A DNA stretch of 64,000 nt, taken from contig CAJXVU010000001.1 in NCBI GenBank assembly GCA_913062555.1, forward strand, positions 62,001 to 126,000, read 5' to 3'. This DNA is from an uncultured Bacteroidota bacterium. Its GTDB lineage: Bacteria > Bacteroidota > Bacteroidia > Flavobacteriales > Flavobacteriaceae. The translations under genes and the position numbers were made by a program. A model generated the notes under the pieces. It worked only from the letters and a program-made list of their open reading frames with translations, made no database searches and had not been told where the DNA came from. Below, one piece after another: positions 59,379 to 64,000 of the stretch (position 1 is its first letter; every line of letters starts with the position of its first letter).

Positions 59379-60438
59379 TACTTACCAAAATATATTAAAT
59401 AAGACCAAATTTCAGCCACCCAAAGATTGGTTACAAATTAAAACTATAGACATGCATACTGGTGGCGAACCACTTCGTGTAATTGTTGAAGGTTTTCCTG
59501 AACTTAAAGGAAATTCAGTACTAGAATACAGACGTGATTGCAAAACCAATTACGACGATCTACGCACTGCATTAATGTTTGAACCTCGTGGTCATGCTGA
59601 CATGTATGGTTGCCTATTATTACCACCAAACGACGATGAGGGTGATTTTGGGATTCTATTCTTGCACAACGAAGGCTATTCAACAATGTGTGGCCATGCA
59701 ATTATTGCTATTTCAACCTTAGCTGTTGAAATGGATTGGATTGATGTGAAAGAAGGAGTCAATACCCTTAAAATTGATGCCCCTTGTGGTAGAATCACAT
59801 CTTATGTAAATGTCAAAGATGGAAAAGTTACTGGTGTTCGTTTTCATTGCGTACCAAGCTTCGTTGTTGGATTAGACAAAACTGTAAATGTAAATGGCTT
59901 AGGAAAGGTTATTTATGATTTAGCCTATGGTGGTGCTTTCTATGCCTATGTAGATATGGCCAAAAATAATTTTGATTTTAATCTAAGCAGGAATGCCTAT
60001 CGTGACATCATTACAAATGGCATGAAAATTAAACATGCCGTAATGAAACAAGACCATGAAATTCTACATCCTTTTGAAGCGGATTTAAGTTTTCTATACG
60101 GTACTATTTTTATTGACAACACAACACAAGTTTCTGGTATTGACAGTCGAAATGTTTGCGTTTTTGCTGAAGGCGAAGTAGATCGCTGCCCAACGGGTTC
60201 TGGCGTTTCTGGCAGAATGGCCATTCATAAATCTCGCAAAGAAATTGATATTGGTGACCATATGACTATTGAGAGTATTACAGATTCTGTTTTTAAAGGC
60301 AGCGTAATTTCTGAAGAAGATTACGGACCATTTAAGGCCGTAATCCCTCAAGTAGAAGGGATGGCACATATTACTGGCATGCAAACTTTTGTAATCGATC
60401 CAAATGACCCTATGAAAAATGGATTCATTTTGAGATAG
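59338..60438 (+). CDS. Proline racemase superfamily, probable trans-3-hydroxy-L-proline dehydratase (start may be GTG at 59371)
   Basis: DMHTGGEPLRV, YSTMCGHAI, and DRCPTGSGVSG with Thr rather than Cys at the second catalytic position. Confidence 0.85.
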   Translation: MRQNIIIINIEVNNTYQNILNKTKFQPPKDWLQIKTIDMHTGGEPLRVIVEGFPELKGNSVLEYRRDCKTNYDDLRTALMFEPRGHADMYGCLLLPPNDDEGDFGILFLHNEGYSTMCGHAIIAISTLAVEMDWIDVKEGVNTLKIDAPCGRITSYVNVKDGKVTGVRFHCVPSFVVGLDKTVNVNGLGKVIYDLAYGGAFYAYVDMAKNNFDFNLSRNAYRDIITNGMKIKHAVMKQDHEILHPFEADLSFLYGTIFIDNTTQVSGIDSRNVCVFAEGEVDRCPTGSGVSGRMAIHKSRKEIDIGDHMTIESITDSVFKGSVISEEDYGPFKAVIPQVEGMAHITGMQTFVIDPNDPMKNGFILR

Positions 60439-60486
60439 TTTCAACAATTTAACTCGAGATTAAATTATATGAATTATTCTTTTAAC

Positions 60487-60506
60487 CAACTAGTACCTAC
60501 TAGTTG
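60487..60506. promoter_or_regulatory. Candidate GntR autoregulatory operator
   Basis: Perfect palindrome CAACTAGTA-CC-TACTAGTTG, just upstream of -7-like TATATTTG (60514-60521) and ATG at 60526. Confidence 0.72.
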
Positions 60507-60525
60507 TTTTTCTTATATTTGTCTC

Positions 60526-61524
60526 ATGGGTATTATTACAATTCAAAAAAATATTGGCGTTCCAAAATACAAGCAAATAATTGCCTCAGTAGAAAATGCA
60601 ATTGTTAACGGAGAGCTGAAACGAGGTAGTAAACTACCGTCAATAAACAGCATTAGAAACAGATTTTCACTATCCAGAGACACCGTACTTATAGCATACA
60701 ACGACTTAAAAATTAGAGGCATCATACAGTCTATTCCTGGCAAAGGCTATTACTTAAAAAGTGAAAATATTAACGTTAGTCAAAAGATTTTTCTATTGTT
60801 TGATGAACTCAACGCCTTTAAAGAAGATTTGTATAATTCGTTCTTAAAAAACCTAAGTGAGAATATCGAAGTTGACATCTATTTTCATCATTTTAACCCG
60901 GAAGTATTCAGCAAATTAATATATGATAATATAGGAAACTATAATTCCTATATTATTATGCCTGCCAATTTGGAAGACACCCACTTAATTATTGAAAAAT
61001 TACCAAAAGACAAAGTTTACATTCTGGATCAATCCAATAAAAACTTAACACATTACCCAGCAATTTATCAAAATTTCGAAAAAGACATTTTCAATAGCCT
61101 TTCAAAAGGATTATCACTTTTAAAAAAATATAAATCTATCATATTACTATTCCCAGAGCACAAACAACCTCCAGGGATGTTGAAAGGATTTAATTTATTC
61201 TGTAAAATGAATATCATTAAGAATGAAGTCATAGCTTCATTAGAAAATAGAACTCCTAAAAAAGGTGAAGTTTATTTAATTCCTGATGACAGGAATTTAA
61301 TTCGAATTATTAAAAAACAAAAAGAAGAAAAATTATCTCTTGGTAAAGATCTCGGTATTATCTCATACAATGACACTCTATTAAAAGAAATTGTTGAAGG
61401 CGGCATCACTACAATATCAACCGATTTTAAAAATATGGGGGAACAACTAGCGAAAATGGTAATGCATAAAGAACAATTACAAGTAGAAAACCCAAATACA
61501 TTAATAATTAGAAACTCATTATAA
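60526..61524 (+). CDS. GntR-family regulator with PBP1-like sensor domain
   Basis: VPKYKQIIASVENAIVNGELKRGSKLPSINSIRNRFSLSRDTVLIAYNDLKIRGIIQSIPGKGYY; internal ATG at 60526 follows the palindrome. Confidence 0.9.
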   Translation: MGIITIQKNIGVPKYKQIIASVENAIVNGELKRGSKLPSINSIRNRFSLSRDTVLIAYNDLKIRGIIQSIPGKGYYLKSENINVSQKIFLLFDELNAFKEDLYNSFLKNLSENIEVDIYFHHFNPEVFSKLIYDNIGNYNSYIIMPANLEDTHLIIEKLPKDKVYILDQSNKNLTHYPAIYQNFEKDIFNSLSKGLSLLKKYKSIILLFPEHKQPPGMLKGFNLFCKMNIIKNEVIASLENRTPKKGEVYLIPDDRNLIRIIKKQKEEKLSLGKDLGIISYNDTLLKEIVEGGITTISTDFKNMGEQLAKMVMHKEQLQVENPNTLIIRNSL

Positions 61525-61538
61525 AACGATCATTTAAT

Positions 61539-62444
61539 TTGTTTACAATACAACACATACAGGATCAAGAGTGCAATTTAAATTATATTGAGCTAAAAAA
61601 CACAACTCATAATTCCTATGCCAAAATCCATTTAAATTTAGGCGGAAGTCTTCAAGAACTCGTTTTAAATACTAAAACAATTATAAAAAATTTACAGCCT
61701 TTAAGCTATGACATTTCTTTTGCTTCTGCCATTTTATTCCCGTTTACCTGCCGCATTAAAAATGGCGTCTACAGCTTCAAACAACAACACTACACCTTAG
61801 ACCTTAATTTGAAAGAAGAAAACAACGCTATACATGGCTTGGTTTATAATAAAAACTTTGAACACATTTGTGAATCTATTTCTGATAACGCAGCAACAGT
61901 TACTATAGGCTATAACCAAACTGAAAAAAATAATGGGTTTCCATTTATATATTCAATTATTTTAACCTACAGATTAAGTATAGATGGAATCAGTCTGGAA
62001 GTAACTATAAAAAATACTGACAGCACTTCATTCCCATTCAATATTGGATGGCATCCCTATTTTTGTAGCAGTAATTTGTACGACAGTTATTTAAGCCTTA
62101 AAAGCGATAAAAAATTACTTTTTGACAAGGATATGATACCTGTGAAAGCAGAAAACATAGCGCTCCCTTCTGATTTACAAATTAAAGATGAAAAATTTGA
62201 CGACTGTTTTATTTTAAGCAATAAATCTATTGGATTTAAAACCCCTGATTACAGATTCATGATGAGCTCATCTTCTAAAGAAAACTATTTTCAAGTATTT
62301 ACACTAAATAAAATAAATGCAATTGCACTCGAGTTTTTAACAGGCCCAGCCAACAGCTTTAATAATAAACTCGGCTTACGTGAATTAAATCCAAAAGAAA
62401 CATATACCGTTAACTGGGATATAAAATTAACAGAAGATGAATAA
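61539..62444 (+). CDS. Aldose 1-epimerase family protein
   Basis: FPFTCRIKNGVYSFKQQHYTL, AIHGLVYNKNFE, NIGWHPYF motifs of the galactose mutarotase fold. Confidence 0.88.
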   Translation: MFTIQHIQDQECNLNYIELKNTTHNSYAKIHLNLGGSLQELVLNTKTIIKNLQPLSYDISFASAILFPFTCRIKNGVYSFKQQHYTLDLNLKEENNAIHGLVYNKNFEHICESISDNAATVTIGYNQTEKNNGFPFIYSIILTYRLSIDGISLEVTIKNTDSTSFPFNIGWHPYFCSSNLYDSYLSLKSDKKLLFDKDMIPVKAENIALPSDLQIKDEKFDDCFILSNKSIGFKTPDYRFMMSSSSKENYFQVFTLNKINAIALEFLTGPANSFNNKLGLRELNPKETYTVNWDIKLTEDE

Positions 62445-64000
62445 AACAATTCTACATATAGCAATTCTAACCTGTTTAATTATAAGTGGTTGTGCTTCAG
62501 ATAACAAAGAAAATCAGCGCCAATCTGAAAATTATCCGTCCCTAAAATTTAGTAAAAACAGCTTAGACTACCGAATTACACCAGCTGATAAATTCGACAA
62601 AGCGGGGCTAATGTTTTCTGATCAAGGGGCGTGGTTTGGGTATAGCTTTCCTAAAACCGACTGGAATGCCATTGGGTTTTCAGGGCCCTTTTTAATGACT
62701 GAACAAAACGGTATTTGGATCAGTCCAATGTTGACCCGATTATTATTACAAACTACTGAGCGTCATCCTGAATCAGTAATTAATTTTAAAAACGATTTAA
62801 TAAGTCAGCATAGCTATTCAAGTCATTTAGAACAAATACTAAAAAATAAAAATATACAGCTAAAACTCGAGCTCGTATTTTTATCTGGCCATACAGCCCT
62901 TCAGCGCATTACTATCACCAATATTTCAAAACAAAGCATTCAAATGAATGCAAATTTACAAGGTGGGGTTCATGATATCGAAATTAAGCTATCTCAAGAG
63001 CACGGTATTGTAAAATTAAGTTCACAAAACTCTGATGCTGTTGGATACATTCAAACAATAAACAAAAACGAATCTGTTGCCCTTTTAGATGAAGACAGGT
63101 TTGCCGATTTCCAACTTTCGGAGTTTACCTTAGAACCTCAACAATCAAAAGAGCTCATTACTGCTCATACCTTTATATTCCCAGAATATTCCTGGGAAGA
63201 TGAGCAACAATTAATCACCAACAGTGATTTTGACGAAGTGTTAAATTCAAGAAAATCTGAAAAAGAATCACAGCTCTCAGCACTTATAACTAATAGAAAA
63301 TCAAATTTTCAAGACACGACATATGCCGAAGTTTTAGCAAAAGCACATTTAACATTACAAAATAACTGGCGTATTCCAGCAGGAGAAATTAAACATGACG
63401 GACTGTTTCCTAGTTATCATTACAAATGGTTTAATGGATTCTGGTCTTGGGATTCGTGGAAACACGCCGTAGGACTTTCTTACTATAGTCCAGATTTAGC
63501 CAAAAAGCAAATGAAACTGATGTTTGACTTTCAAAATGATGACGGATTTATTGTAGACTGCGTATTCCGTGACACCAGTATAGAAGCGCATAATTATCGT
63601 GACACCAAACCCCCATTATCCGTTTGGGCCGTTGCTAAAATATTTGAAAAAGATAAAGATCTAGAATTTGTAAAATTCATGTATCCCAAATTAAAAAAAT
63701 ACCATTATTGGTGGTACTCCAAGCGTGATCATGACCAAGATGGTCTTTGTGAATATGGCTCTACCGATGGAAGTTTGATTGCGGCAAAATGGGAAAGCGG
63801 GATGGATAACGCCATTAGATTTGACGATTCTAAAATTTTAAAAAATGCCGAAGGGGCTTATTCTTTAGATCAGGAAAGTGTAGATCTAAATGCATATCTC
63901 TATGCCGAAAAATTATATTTAGCAGAATTAGCTAAAGCATTAAAACTGGAAGATGTCACCAGCTTACTTGCTGAAGCCGCCAGTTTAAAATCGCGTATCC
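62437..64000 (+). CDS. GH63/trehalase-like (alpha/alpha)6 glucosidase lipoprotein, truncated at the window end
   Basis: ATG at 62437 overlaps galM stop by 8 nt; lipobox (CLIISGCAS); FPSYHYKWFNGFWSWDSWKHAVGL and YWWYSKRDHDQDGLCEYGSTDGS typical of this clan. Confidence 0.82.
   Translation, partial: MNKTILHIAILTCLIISGCASDNKENQRQSENYPSLKFSKNSLDYRITPADKFDKAGLMFSDQGAWFGYSFPKTDWNAIGFSGPFLMTEQNGIWISPMLTRLLLQTTERHPESVINFKNDLISQHSYSSHLEQILKNKNIQLKLELVFLSGHTALQRITITNISKQSIQMNANLQGGVHDIEIKLSQEHGIVKLSSQNSDAVGYIQTINKNESVALLDEDRFADFQLSEFTLEPQQSKELITAHTFIFPEYSWEDEQQLITNSDFDEVLNSRKSEKESQLSALITNRKSNFQDTTYAEVLAKAHLTLQNNWRIPAGEIKHDGLFPSYHYKWFNGFWSWDSWKHAVGLSYYSPDLAKKQMKLMFDFQNDDGFIVDCVFRDTSIEAHNYRDTKPPLSVWAVAKIFEKDKDLEFVKFMYPKLKKYHYWWYSKRDHDQDGLCEYGSTDGSLIAAKWESGMDNAIRFDDSKILKNAEGAYSLDQESVDLNAYLYAEKLYLAELAKALKLEDVTSLLAEAASLKSRI

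Noticed and set aside
60094-60447. Minus-strand ORFs of 75-117 aa over the hydroxyproline enzyme
   Set aside because: Antisense to a gene with intact active-site motifs; no independent evidence of coding.
1-64000. Transposons, integrases, prophage, rRNA
   Set aside because: No transposase, integrase, phage structural motif or rRNA sequence was recognised on either strand.

Overview
This is an AT-rich Flavobacteriia-like (Bacteroidota) chromosomal window of about 50 genes. Main blocks: (1) 1-6.7 kb: truncated metallophosphoesterase, an HD domain fused to a PycTM/DUF5706-type membrane module, a pentapeptide-repeat protein and a large GAF-like protein. (2) 7.4-27.3 kb: a complete alpha-glucan (maltodextrin/starch) utilisation locus with three GH13 enzymes, an esterase, GH65 phosphorylase, beta-phosphoglucomutase, MFS transporter, LacI regulator, SusC, SusD and a SusE/F-like protein. 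Its SusD carries an apparent SusE/F-type binding domain inserted in it. (3) 27.4-39.0 kb: a block of four divergent GH92 genes plus a GHL10-like protein and a CBM9-like protein, with no SusC/D. (4) tRNA-Leu(UAG), an M20 dipeptidase, an S9 peptidase, an EamA transporter, a BlaI/BlaR1-like (M56) pair with a strong candidate operator/promoter and an in-frame repeat tract, and a DUF4407 protein. (5) 48.2-53.7 kb: an unusual compact operon of ACP, AsnB-like amidotransferase, NadE-like protein and AMP-ligase, convergent with a GNAT-like protein. (6) 53.8-58.2 kb: a multistep phosphorelay (receiver, PAS/GAF kinase, Hpt, LytTR regulator) with a frameshifted STAS remnant downstream. (7) 58.4-64 kb: a predicted trans-3-hydroxy-L-proline pathway pair, a GntR regulator with a perfect 20-bp palindrome upstream, an aldose-1-epimerase and a truncated glucosidase-like lipoprotein. 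Strongest candidates for something undescribed: the ACP-AsnB-NadE-ligase operon, the SusD with an embedded binding domain, and the HD-PycTM fusion. All family calls are by eye; no searches were run.
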